Translations under genes and position numbers: made by a program | From: CAIVAT01 sp037128705 | Lineage (GTDB): Bacteria > Bacteroidota > Bacteroidia > Bacteroidales > FEN-979 | Reading direction: 5' to 3' | Length of the DNA: 60,057 nt | Assembly: GCA_037128705.1 (NCBI GenBank) | Contig: JBAXVX010000025.1 | Location: 1-60,057 of the forward strand | Part shown: positions 25,428 through 33,170 of the stretch, in pieces | Layout of the letters: each line of letters starts with the position of its first letter | Position numbering within the stretch: position 1 is the first letter of the stretch | The notes under the pieces: generated by a model | What the model was told of the DNA's origin: nothing | The model's database searches: none | What the model saw: the letters and a program-made list of their open reading frames with translations, nothing else

Positions 25428-27059
25428 CTATTGTTTGATCAGCTTGATCGATCCCGATTCATTGTTTGAGGTGAAAGCCCGCAGGAAATAAAATCCACCA
25501 GGTATTTGTTTGATATTCATCCTGACTGACCTTGAACGGATCCCGTCAATCTTCAGGATAATTTGTCCCATCTGGTTCACAAGTTCCAGGCGTTCAACCT
25601 CTTTTCTTGTTTGGATGGTGATGAGATCAACCGCAGGGTTTGGATAGATCAGCGTGATTAAACCTTCGTGTTCTCCAATTCCAACATCCCATGCCGAAAT
25701 GCTGTTTGACGAAACGACCTGGACGGGATAGCCGGTAGCTGAATCGCCGCTTGCAGCCACAGGGGTGACTTCAAAAACAAGCCATTTGCCGATATCCAGG
25801 GTATCTACCGTATAGGTGACTCTTACTGCCGTATCAATCGGAACAGCATCGGTTCCTTCGGCATTGTCGCTGCGAAGCCACCTGTAAGTGGAAATCCCTT
25901 CGGGGATGCCATTCACATTTTCATAGGAGTAACTTCCGCTCAGGAATTTCTTATGGATCAGGTCCCCCTGAATTTCCAAATTAAATACCCATGGGCGGGT
26001 AAGAATGGATGGATCAAGATTATTGTAAAAGCAGCTGAAAATGTTTGGATCCTGATGGATGGTGTCGTGGAAGGTATAACTTCTGTACGGCTTTCCATCT
26101 AATTCAGCTTTATCCCAGTCGCCGTTTATTAAAAATTTAAATTCGAGCGGACCCTTCGTAAACCAGGTAGTATCCAGGTATAAATCAAGGGAATAAATAG
26201 AATCACCCGCCATGTCGAAAAGCACATCATGTGCATTCGATTCATTAAAATTACCGAACACCTCAAGGTAGTCGGTTGAAGGATAAAAATGGTGGGCGCT
26301 GATATAATAGTTCATATCACACTTAAAGGTCATGAGCCGTTTGGCCGGATTGTAGTTGTCGAAATCATTGGTTATTTCGAGCAGCGTATCCGGAACCCGT
26401 AACATTCTTTGCGGCTTGTTCAGCAGTTCCAGTCCGCTCGAATCAGCGTTTATGCGGTATTTATATCCAACGATGGTACCCGGATCGAGGCTGTAAACAT
26501 AGTTGTAACTCAAGGTCGTGTCGACCCGCTGCATCCTCGGGGAACCCTGCATGTTGTTCATGGTCCCGACAATACAAACCGTGTCGGCATCGGGGTTGAA
26601 GCGGCCGCTCAGCACGGCATATTTCATGTCGACCGTGAAACTGGTATAGTTGAGCGGGTCGTTATTCCACCAGGCCGAAACATTGACCACCCCCTGCTGG
26701 GCAGTAACCGTGCGGTTTACCGTTTCCAAAACATTGTCGTTGATCCTGAATTTATAGTTGTACGTAATCCCCGAATCAAGCTGGTCGTAAAGCAATCCGG
26801 TATAGGTGTAACTTGGTCCCGGAACAAGCCTGAACGGTTCAATTCCGTGGTCCATGATGACATAGACATAATCAGAATCAGGGCGAAAAATATGCTGGTC
26901 GACCGCTTTGGTCATGTTCAGCCGGAATGAAACCGACCAGGTGGTGTCAGTGTGGGCCGATGCTGTTTTCCCGAGGGAAAGGAGGATAAATACAGAAGGA
27001 ACAAGGACCATCATCAGCATGATTTTCCGGATAATGGCAGAACGATTGCAGGAATACAT
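25428..27059 (-). CDS. T9SS-sorted protein with three starch-binding-like beta-sandwich repeats
   Basis: A 543-residue secreted protein with an N-terminal hydrophobic signal (to TASA). Three related domains follow (about 38-135, 136-240, 241-350). Each opens with the pattern F.(V/L/C)(D/N)M...........F.P..D.V.V.G, for example FTVDMKYAVLSGRFNPDADTVCIVGTMN and FKCDMNYYISAHHFYPSTDYLEVFGNFN, and carries Y.YKFRIND or LEFKFLINGDW. This resembles CBM20/CBM48-type early-set folds. A linker domain and a T9SS type A sorting domain (GLITLIYPNPAVDLITIQ to the end) complete it. No catalytic signature was seen. It lies 54 bp downstream of the branching enzyme gene on the same strand. A surface glucan-binding role is inferred, not shown. 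Confidence 0.7.
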   Translation of the reverse strand: MYSCNRSAIIRKIMLMMVLVPSVFILLSLGKTASAHTDTTWSVSFRLNMTKAVDQHIFRPDSDYVYVIMDHGIEPFRLVPGPSYTYTGLLYDQLDSGITYNYKFRINDNVLETVNRTVTAQQGVVNVSAWWNNDPLNYTSFTVDMKYAVLSGRFNPDADTVCIVGTMNNMQGSPRMQRVDTTLSYNYVYSLDPGTIVGYKYRINADSSGLELLNKPQRMLRVPDTLLEITNDFDNYNPAKRLMTFKCDMNYYISAHHFYPSTDYLEVFGNFNESNAHDVLFDMAGDSIYSLDLYLDTTWFTKGPLEFKFLINGDWDKAELDGKPYRSYTFHDTIHQDPNIFSCFYNNLDPSILTRPWVFNLEIQGDLIHKKFLSGSYSYENVNGIPEGISTYRWLRSDNAEGTDAVPIDTAVRVTYTVDTLDIGKWLVFEVTPVAASGDSATGYPVQVVSSNSISAWDVGIGEHEGLITLIYPNPAVDLITIQTRKEVERLELVNQMGQIILKIDGIRSRSVRMNIKQIPGGFYFLRAFTSNNESGSIKLIKQ

Positions 27060-27113
27060 ATAGTGGTAAATTTTGCTCAGGATTGAGCAGCAAAGATACG
27101 AAAATATCGGAGG

Positions 27114-29159
27114 TTATATAATCCGTTCAAACACCAATGCGGTGCGGTTGGTATTGTATACCATGAGATAGTGGGTCTGGTCTTCGTCGGCGAAGAGGGT
27201 GGTATAAACCAAACTGTCGTCCACCCTGCCATGGCCGCCGAATTCCCTGCGATCGGTGTTGAGAATGATCCGGTAGTCACCCGGTTCATGAACTGGAAAT
27301 CTGTAATCGGGGACAGAGTTGCTGACGTGGAAATTAAAGACAAAGATCAGTTTCTGGCGTGAGAATATCATCGTCTGATTTTCTCCGTCCATGTTTATCT
27401 GGTCCCCATATCCCTGGTCGAAAAGCCGGTGTTTTTTAACCATTTCAAGCATTTTACGGTCAAACGCCTGCAGGAAATGGTATTTGAGGTTGGGATTTTC
27501 GATCAGCGACCACTGGCGGCGTGCATATTGGTAACTCCACCTGTTTCCCTCACGGGGGAAATCAATCCAGTCGGGATGGCCAAACTCGTTGCCGATAAAA
27601 TTGAGATAGGCCTGGCCGCCTAAACTGATCGTGATGAGCCTGATCATTTTATGAAGAGCCATTCCCCGGTCGATGACCAGGCTTTCGTCCTTCACACTCA
27701 TTTTAAAATAGATTTCGCTCTGCATGAGCCTGAATGCAATGGTCTGATCTCCTACAAGCGCCTGGTCGTGCGATTCGCAATAGGCCACGGTTTTTACATC
27801 GGGCAGCCGGTTGGTCATGAGCGACCACAACTCATGGATATTCCACTCCTCGTCCTTTTTCTCCTTTAAAATCTTGATCCAGTAATCGGGGATCGCCATC
27901 CCGAGCCTGTAATCAAAACCGATGCCTCCTTCGCGGATCGGCCGGCATAGTCCCGGCATACCGGTTACATCTTCAGCGATGGTGACGGCGTGTGGTTTAA
28001 CTTTGTGGATCAAGGTGTTGGCGAGTTGGAGGTAGGTGAGTGCGTCCCATTCTACCCCATCCTTGAAATATCCGTCAAGATCCCATACTTCGCGATAGCC
28101 ATGGTCAAAATACATCATGGAGGTGACCCCGTCGAAACGAAAACCGTCGAAATGAAATTCGCGCAGCCAGTATTTAAGGTTGGATAACAGGAATTGTAAA
28201 ACCTCCCGTTTTCCATAATTGAAACATTTGGAATCCCAATGCGGATGGTTTCCACGCTCGCCGGGATGAAAGTACTGGTCGTCTGTGCCGTTGAACTGGT
28301 TCAAACCTTCGTGGGTATTCTTGGCCGAGTGGGAATGAACAACATCCATCAGAACGGCTAACCCCTGTTCATGGGCTTTGTGGATCAGGTACTTTAACTC
28401 TTCCGGGGTCCCGAACCGTGATGAAGCAGCAAAAAAATTGGTGACATGGTATCCGAATGATCCGTAGTAGGGGTGTTCGGCTATGGCCATCAATTGAATG
28501 GTGTTATACCCGGAATTTTTTATGTAGGGGATGATGTAATCGGCAAATTCAGCAAATGTGCCAACCGCTTCCCGCTCCTGCGCCATTCCCACATGGCATT
28601 CATAAATCAGCAGCTCGTTCAGCTGACGGATATCAAAATGGTCGCCCTCCCAATCGAATGCGTTGGGAGGGTCCCAGTGCTGACCCGAGAAATCGAGTGA
28701 AGCTATATCCTGAACAACCCGGTGAATGTAAGCCGGGATTTTTTCCTGCCAGCCGGCATCAGAATGAACCATGATCTTTACCCTGCTTTGATGCGTAAAC
28801 CGGTCCTTGAATTGCTCATCGGGAAGAAAAATTTCCCATTGACCATATTTGTTGGGCGTCAGCCTGTGGGAATATCTCTGCCAGTCGTTGAAATCGCCAA
28901 AAAGATACACATCCTGCGCCTTGGGGACCCATTCACGGTAGTACCAGCCTTTCTTCAGCCGGTCGTAATGAAATCCATAATAGTTATATGCATTTGCAAA
29001 TTCGGTCAGGCTGCCCCAGTTCAGCTCAATTTCCTTCAGGGTATCCTGATAGCGTTCGTAACGTGCATTAATTTCATCAGTTACCGGTTTCAGCCAGGGA
29101 TCGTTCCGAACCAGGGCGAGTTGTTTTATTCTTTTATCTTTCATGGGCCATGACTGCAA
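27114..29159 (-). CDS. glgB: 1,4-alpha-glucan branching enzyme, eukaryotic-type (GH13_8-like)
   Basis: A 681-residue cytoplasmic enzyme forming alpha-1,6 branches in glycogen. A CBM48 domain (about 65-165, WYYREWVPKAQDVYLFGDFNDW) precedes the GH13 barrel. The motifs follow the eukaryotic GBE1/SBE pattern rather than bacterial GlgB: DVVHSHSAKNTHEGLN (motif I), GFRFDGVTSMMYFDHG with nucleophile Asp (II), IAEDVTGMP with acid/base Glu (III) and YCESHDQALVGDQTIAF (IV). The C-terminal domain also matches (GDYRIILNTD, EFGGHGRVD). There is no signal peptide, consistent with intracellular glycogen. Met6 (29144) is an alternative start. A -7 box (TAAATTTG, 29183-29176) lies just upstream. No glgA or glgC is in the window. 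Confidence 0.9.
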   Translation of the reverse strand: MQSWPMKDKRIKQLALVRNDPWLKPVTDEINARYERYQDTLKEIELNWGSLTEFANAYNYYGFHYDRLKKGWYYREWVPKAQDVYLFGDFNDWQRYSHRLTPNKYGQWEIFLPDEQFKDRFTHQSRVKIMVHSDAGWQEKIPAYIHRVVQDIASLDFSGQHWDPPNAFDWEGDHFDIRQLNELLIYECHVGMAQEREAVGTFAEFADYIIPYIKNSGYNTIQLMAIAEHPYYGSFGYHVTNFFAASSRFGTPEELKYLIHKAHEQGLAVLMDVVHSHSAKNTHEGLNQFNGTDDQYFHPGERGNHPHWDSKCFNYGKREVLQFLLSNLKYWLREFHFDGFRFDGVTSMMYFDHGYREVWDLDGYFKDGVEWDALTYLQLANTLIHKVKPHAVTIAEDVTGMPGLCRPIREGGIGFDYRLGMAIPDYWIKILKEKKDEEWNIHELWSLMTNRLPDVKTVAYCESHDQALVGDQTIAFRLMQSEIYFKMSVKDESLVIDRGMALHKMIRLITISLGGQAYLNFIGNEFGHPDWIDFPREGNRWSYQYARRQWSLIENPNLKYHFLQAFDRKMLEMVKKHRLFDQGYGDQINMDGENQTMIFSRQKLIFVFNFHVSNSVPDYRFPVHEPGDYRIILNTDRREFGGHGRVDDSLVYTTLFADEDQTHYLMVYNTNRTALVFERII

Positions 29160-29175
29160 TTACTGACAGTAACGA

Positions 29176-29183
29176 CAAATTTA
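29176..29183 (-). promoter_or_regulatory. -7 box (TAAATTTG) of the branching enzyme gene
   Basis: A perfect TAnnTTTG match on the minus strand, 17 bp before the upstream start codon. No well-spaced -33 TTTG was found. Confidence 0.4.
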
Positions 29184-29228
29184 ACAATTTATCAGGGTCC
29201 CTGTAATGTTTAGCCAAAATTGTTTTCT

Positions 29229-29236
29229 TATCTTTG
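29229..29236 (+). promoter_or_regulatory. -7 box (TATCTTTG) of the hybrid histidine kinase gene
   Basis: A perfect TAnnTTTG match 64 bp before the ATG at 29300. The -33 region has no exact TTG at 17-23 bp spacing. It shares a 101-bp divergent gap with the branching enzyme promoter. Confidence 0.4.
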
Positions 29237-29299
29237 AATGTTGAATTGTAAAAACTTGGGTTGGCGCAAACTTCAATAGTTCTACCTAGAACGATCTGT

Positions 29300-31450
29300 A
29301 TGCTTGTTTACTTTTTCATCTTTCTTTTCATCGCTTTTATCATCGTGATCCTTTTGTGGAAGAATCAGCAGTTGCAATATTTCAGGCAGCAGCTTCAACT
29401 CCAGTTGAAAACCAACAAGGCAGAGGAACGGATCCATTTCATGGATGCGCTGCTTGAAGGGGTGAATGATGCCATTATCACCTTTGATAAGGATATGATG
29501 ATTCAAAGCTGGAACCACGGAGCTGAGCAGATCTATGGGTGGAAGGCGGAAGAGGTTGTCGGGAAATTCGGAGGCGGCTCACTGCGCGTGGGGTTCCCAG
29601 GGAATGACCGTGAATCGATCTTTATTGAACTTGAGAAAACAGGAGCATGGAAAGGGGAGGTGATACACAAAAAAAAGGATGGGTCGAGTATCTATCTTTT
29701 ATCTTCAACATCCTACCTTCACGATGAGGCAGGTAACCTGCTTGGAATCATAACCATAAATAAAGACATCTCGGAGGTCGTTCAGCTGGAAAAGGCCAAG
29801 AACGCTGTTTACAGGATTTCTGAACTGGCGCTCGTTTCCCGTGACCTGGACGATTTGTATGCATCGATCCATGTGGTAATCGGCGAACTCATCGATGCCA
29901 GGAACCTCTTCATCGCCCTGGTTGATCCGGAAAGCAAAATGATCACCTTCCCGTACTTTGTGGATGAAAAAAACCTTCAGCCGCCTACGCATCCTATGGC
30001 AACCGGGCTTGTCGAATATGTGTTACGGACAGGGAAACCTTTGCTGGCAAAACCAGAGGATACGCAAAATTTTATTGACCGAGGCATCGTTGATCCTGAC
30101 GAAGTTTCAGCCAATGACTGGCTTGGCGTTCCTTTGAAAATTGAGAAAGAGACGGTTGGAGCCCTGGTCATTCAGAGTTATACACCTAAGATCAGCTACG
30201 GGGACCATGAAAAAGATATCCTTCTTTTTGTTTCGGAACAAATCGCCCTTTCGATCTACCGTAAAAAAATGCAGCAGGAACTTGTTGAGGCCAAACAGAA
30301 AGCTGAGGTTTCAAGCAAACTGACCTCCGCCTTGCTGGCAAACATGAACCATGAACTCCGTACGCCAATGAACGGGATTCTTGGATTTGCCGAGATACTG
30401 ATGTCAGAGCTCAGAGATCCCGAACCCAGGGGAAAAGCTGAAAACATACTGATCTCAGGTCGCCGTTTGATGGATACGCTGGATGCAATCATGGACCTGT
30501 CATACCTTGAATCGGATAAGGTTTCGCAGAAATTCAAGCCGGTATTGCTCGGTAAAACCGTCAGGAAGGTAGTGAGGAATTATGAACAGACCATCAAGAA
30601 AAAACAGCTGGAGGTAGAGATCAATATTCCGGACGACCTGGTCATTCTGGGTGACGACCATCTCTTTCAGCATGTAGTTAAAGGACTGGTTGACAATGCG
30701 GTTAAATTTACCGATGCAGGGAGCATCACCATCACGGCAGCCCTTGTCGCTGATGATGAAAAGCCGATGGTCTCCCTGATCGTGAAGGATACCGGTATCG
30801 GTATTCAAAAAGACCATTACCAGATGATCTTTGACGCATTCAGGCAGGTGAGCGAAGGGTATGGCCGGCAATTTGAAGGCAGCGGCCTCGGGCTCACCAT
30901 CTGTAAGCGGATTGTGGATCTCATGCAGGGAGAGATAACACTGACCAGTGAGGTAAATGTGGGATCTGAATTCAGGGTTTTACTTGTCCCGGCAGCGATA
31001 GCGAAACCCGAAGATGCCATAAGCCGTAAGGATATTCTGACACCGAAAATTCATCCCCGCGGGGGAAAAAAACTTCCGGATGTCCTCATCGTTGAAGATA
31101 ACCTGGTGAATATCCAGTTATTGATGATTTATATCCGGAGATACTGCAATATTTACACGACTCTGGATGCAAAGTCAGCGATCGAACTGACCAGGGAACG
31201 GAAATTTGATGCCATCCTGATGGACATCAACCTCGGGCCTGGCTTGGATGGTATTCAGGCGATGCTCGAAATCAGGAAAAGACCGGAATATCGGGATACC
31301 CCAATTCTCGCTGTTACGGGATACGCATCAATCGGCGATCATGAAAGGTTTACCAACATCGGGTTTAACGGCTATCTACCCAAACCTTTTGATAAAGCGA
31401 CCATCGCCGCCACGATGACGGAATTGTTCTCCGGGTTTAAAGAATCTTAA
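29300..31450 (+). CDS. Hybrid sensor histidine kinase (TM-PAS-GAF-HisKA-HATPase-receiver)
   Basis: A membrane-anchored hybrid two-component sensor of 716 residues from the ATG at 29300. A TTG 13 codons upstream is possible, but the ATG leads directly into the membrane segment (MLVYFFIFLFIAFIIVILLW). A short coiled coil follows, then a PAS domain (about 40-150), a GAF domain (about 165-315), HisKA with His351 in NMNHELRTPMNGI, HATPase boxes DNAVKF, DTGIGI and GSGLGLTICKR, and a C-terminal receiver with phosphoacceptor Asp642 in ILMDINLG. There is no DNA-binding output domain, so it must signal through a phosphorelay partner outside the window. The input appears cytoplasmic. It lies next to the glucan cluster, but no functional link is shown. 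Confidence 0.92.
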   Translation: MLVYFFIFLFIAFIIVILLWKNQQLQYFRQQLQLQLKTNKAEERIHFMDALLEGVNDAIITFDKDMMIQSWNHGAEQIYGWKAEEVVGKFGGGSLRVGFPGNDRESIFIELEKTGAWKGEVIHKKKDGSSIYLLSSTSYLHDEAGNLLGIITINKDISEVVQLEKAKNAVYRISELALVSRDLDDLYASIHVVIGELIDARNLFIALVDPESKMITFPYFVDEKNLQPPTHPMATGLVEYVLRTGKPLLAKPEDTQNFIDRGIVDPDEVSANDWLGVPLKIEKETVGALVIQSYTPKISYGDHEKDILLFVSEQIALSIYRKKMQQELVEAKQKAEVSSKLTSALLANMNHELRTPMNGILGFAEILMSELRDPEPRGKAENILISGRRLMDTLDAIMDLSYLESDKVSQKFKPVLLGKTVRKVVRNYEQTIKKKQLEVEINIPDDLVILGDDHLFQHVVKGLVDNAVKFTDAGSITITAALVADDEKPMVSLIVKDTGIGIQKDHYQMIFDAFRQVSEGYGRQFEGSGLGLTICKRIVDLMQGEITLTSEVNVGSEFRVLLVPAAIAKPEDAISRKDILTPKIHPRGGKKLPDVLIVEDNLVNIQLLMIYIRRYCNIYTTLDAKSAIELTRERKFDAILMDINLGPGLDGIQAMLEIRKRPEYRDTPILAVTGYASIGDHERFTNIGFNGYLPKPFDKATIAATMTELFSGFKES

Positions 31451-31719
31451 ACCAGCAGGGCGATTGCCACGATAACGATAATTACAAGCGGCACAACTAT
31501 AAGAATCGTTTTCCGGTCGCGGCTTATGTGCTCATTCATCAGGTCGATCTTAGCCAGGCACTCCTCATCGCCGGGTTTATACTGCAGGGCCGCCCTGAAT
31601 TCTTCGCGCGCCGACCTGAATAGGTCTATTTTAATAAAGTTTGCGGCCCGTTCTGTGTGTTCCCTGAACTTGAGCTGTTCATGCGTCAGATGTTCATTGT
31701 GATCTTCGTGGTGCGCCAT
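31447..31719 (-). CDS. Small tail-anchored membrane protein with TPR-like helices
   Basis: A 90-residue protein. The N-terminal part is His-rich and acidic (AHHEDHNEHLTHEQ), followed by a helical pair resembling one TPR unit (AANFIKIDLFRSAREEFRAALQYKPGDEECLAKI). A single C-terminal membrane helix follows (TILIVVPLVIIVIVAIALLV), so the soluble part likely faces the cytoplasm. It begins one base after the DUF3078 stop codon region and its 3' end overlaps the convergent histidine kinase gene by 4 bp. It is last in the mscL-DUF3078 group. Function unknown. Confidence 0.7.
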   Translation of the reverse strand: MAHHEDHNEHLTHEQLKFREHTERAANFIKIDLFRSAREEFRAALQYKPGDEECLAKIDLMNEHISRDRKTILIVVPLVIIVIVAIALLV

Positions 31720-31720
31720 T

Positions 31721-32665
31721 TTAATTTAAATTATAGGTTAGTCCAATGCCAAGCAATTCCTTGAACTGGGTCCGGGGACCGGCAGGCTCGGTCGGATCGG
31801 TTTGAATCATGATATCGTCATCATAGATCAGCTGTGTTTGAATTGAGGCTGCCAGCCATTTGTTTACCTTCATGCTGAGAAGAAAACTCCAGTTTACATC
31901 AATGCTTCCAAAGTTATGAAAATAATCGGTGAAAAGTTCGAGGGTAGTGGAGAGGTTGATGTTTTTTGCAAGGTCCTTGTTCAAATCAGTACGCAGGTAT
32001 GCTCCAAGTTCCTTCCGGAGTTTCTTTCCCTTATCAACACCGAAGGCCCCTGCAGCGGACAACGCGGAGTCATTGACAAAAGTGAAGCGCCCGGATACAG
32101 GCGACAGGTAAAGATAAAACCAGTTTGCCGGTGAATAGGTGATCCCCAGGCCAACGACCAAGTAACCGGGAGCCAGGAATTTTGAGATGACCGTGCTGTC
32201 ATCGGGGTAATTATATCCGGGCGCAAACTGGCTCCTGAAGTTGGCAAGCACCGTCAGGTACCATTTTTTGTTCTTATGCAATTCAAAGCCATAGGCCGTT
32301 GTGAGTTCAATCTTGTCGTTGGTCTTGTTAAACACTGCCGTACTTCCTTTCCCCTGGAGATTGAATCCATAACCCAGGTCCACGGTGTTGCCCCAAACAT
32401 GTTTCCCCTTCCGGTAATTGGCCTTAAAGTTAAGGAAGGTCGTGAGCCCGATTGAATTCTGTCCCCCCGATGCCCAGTTCGAAAAGGAGGCCTGTGTAAA
32501 TGCGATCGATCCGCTTCCACGAATCAACCAGTGCCTGGGTGCCGTGTCGGCCGGAATATCTGAAAGAACTTCAGCTTTTGCTTTGGCAACTTTTTGGATT
32601 TCCTGTGCTGAAATGGAGCCCGAAAGGAAAATGAGTACAAGAAATAGTGTTAACTGCTTCATCAT
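31721..32665 (-). CDS. DUF3078 family outer membrane-type protein
   Basis: A 314-residue Bacteroidota-specific protein with a Sec signal peptide (to SISAQ). The rest is rich in alternating aromatic beta strands. DUF3078-type signatures are visible: ASFSNWASGGQNSIGLTTFLNF, the GNTVDLGYGFN segment, FRSQFAPGYNYPDD, KFLAPGYLVVGLGITY and SPVSGRFTFV. The pattern suggests a small outer membrane beta-barrel. The exact function of the family is unknown. It lies 25 bp after mscL on the same strand and is followed at once by the small tail-anchored protein gene, so the three probably share the mscL promoter. Confidence 0.8.
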   Translation of the reverse strand: MMKQLTLFLVLIFLSGSISAQEIQKVAKAKAEVLSDIPADTAPRHWLIRGSGSIAFTQASFSNWASGGQNSIGLTTFLNFKANYRKGKHVWGNTVDLGYGFNLQGKGSTAVFNKTNDKIELTTAYGFELHKNKKWYLTVLANFRSQFAPGYNYPDDSTVISKFLAPGYLVVGLGITYSPANWFYLYLSPVSGRFTFVNDSALSAAGAFGVDKGKKLRKELGAYLRTDLNKDLAKNINLSTTLELFTDYFHNFGSIDVNWSFLLSMKVNKWLAASIQTQLIYDDDIMIQTDPTEPAGPRTQFKELLGIGLTYNLN

Positions 32666-32690
32666 CTTTTTTTTAACGTTTATAATTGAA

Positions 32691-33113
32691 TTATTTTTTC
32701 AGAAGATCACGGATCTCGGTGAGCAGTTCCTGGTCTTTTGATGGCGCGGGAGGAGCATCGGGAGTTTTCTCAGCTTTTTTTCGGTTTAGGTTAGATATCC
32801 CCTTGATCATCATAAAGATGGCGAATGCAACAATGAGGAAATCAACCACTGTCTGAATAAAATTCCCGACTTTGAGCGTTACGGCCTCCTTGAGGATTTT
32901 CCCGGTAGCAGGATCAACTACAGCGTTTTTCATGGTAACCGCAATGTCCTTGAAATCAATGCCTCCGACAAGGAGTCCGATCGGGGGCATGATGATGTCA
33001 TTAACAACAGAGGAGATAATCTTCCCAAACGCTGCACCGATAATGATACCGACTGCCAGGTCAATCACATTGCCTCTCACGGCAAATTCTTTAAAATCCT
33101 TCAATATTTTCAT
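32691..33113 (-). CDS. mscL: Large-conductance mechanosensitive channel
   Basis: A 140-residue MscL that opens under membrane tension to release solutes during osmotic downshock. The N-terminal signature MKILKDFKEFAVRGNVIDLAVGIIIGAAFGKI is clear (amphipathic S1 and pore helix TM1). A periplasmic loop and TM2 follow (VVDFLIVAFAIFMMI), then a charged C-terminal bundle helix (QELLTEIRDLLKK). The length is typical. A full consensus promoter (33134-33164) sits 20 bp upstream in the gap to the molybdopterin oxidoreductase gene. Confidence 0.97.
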   Translation of the reverse strand: MKILKDFKEFAVRGNVIDLAVGIIIGAAFGKIISSVVNDIIMPPIGLLVGGIDFKDIAVTMKNAVVDPATGKILKEAVTLKVGNFIQTVVDFLIVAFAIFMMIKGISNLNRKKAEKTPDAPPAPSKDQELLTEIRDLLKK

Positions 33114-33133
33114 ATCTGTTTTTTTTGTTTGGG

Positions 33134-33164
33134 CAAAATTAAACGGATTCGGAAAGAATTCAAA
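33134..33164 (-). promoter_or_regulatory. Consensus promoter of mscL
   Basis: On the minus strand TTTG (33164-33161), a 19-bp spacer and TAATTTTG (33141-33134) match the Bacteroidota vegetative promoter exactly. The predicted start site is about 14 nt before the mscL ATG, and the -33 box lies just after the upstream gene's stop codon. Confidence 0.75.
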
Positions 33165-33170
33165 TTTTCC

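Noticed and set aside
29261..29299. TTG start of the histidine kinase
   Set aside because: The ATG at 29300 leads straight into the membrane helix; the 13 extra residues look unstructured. Not fully excluded.
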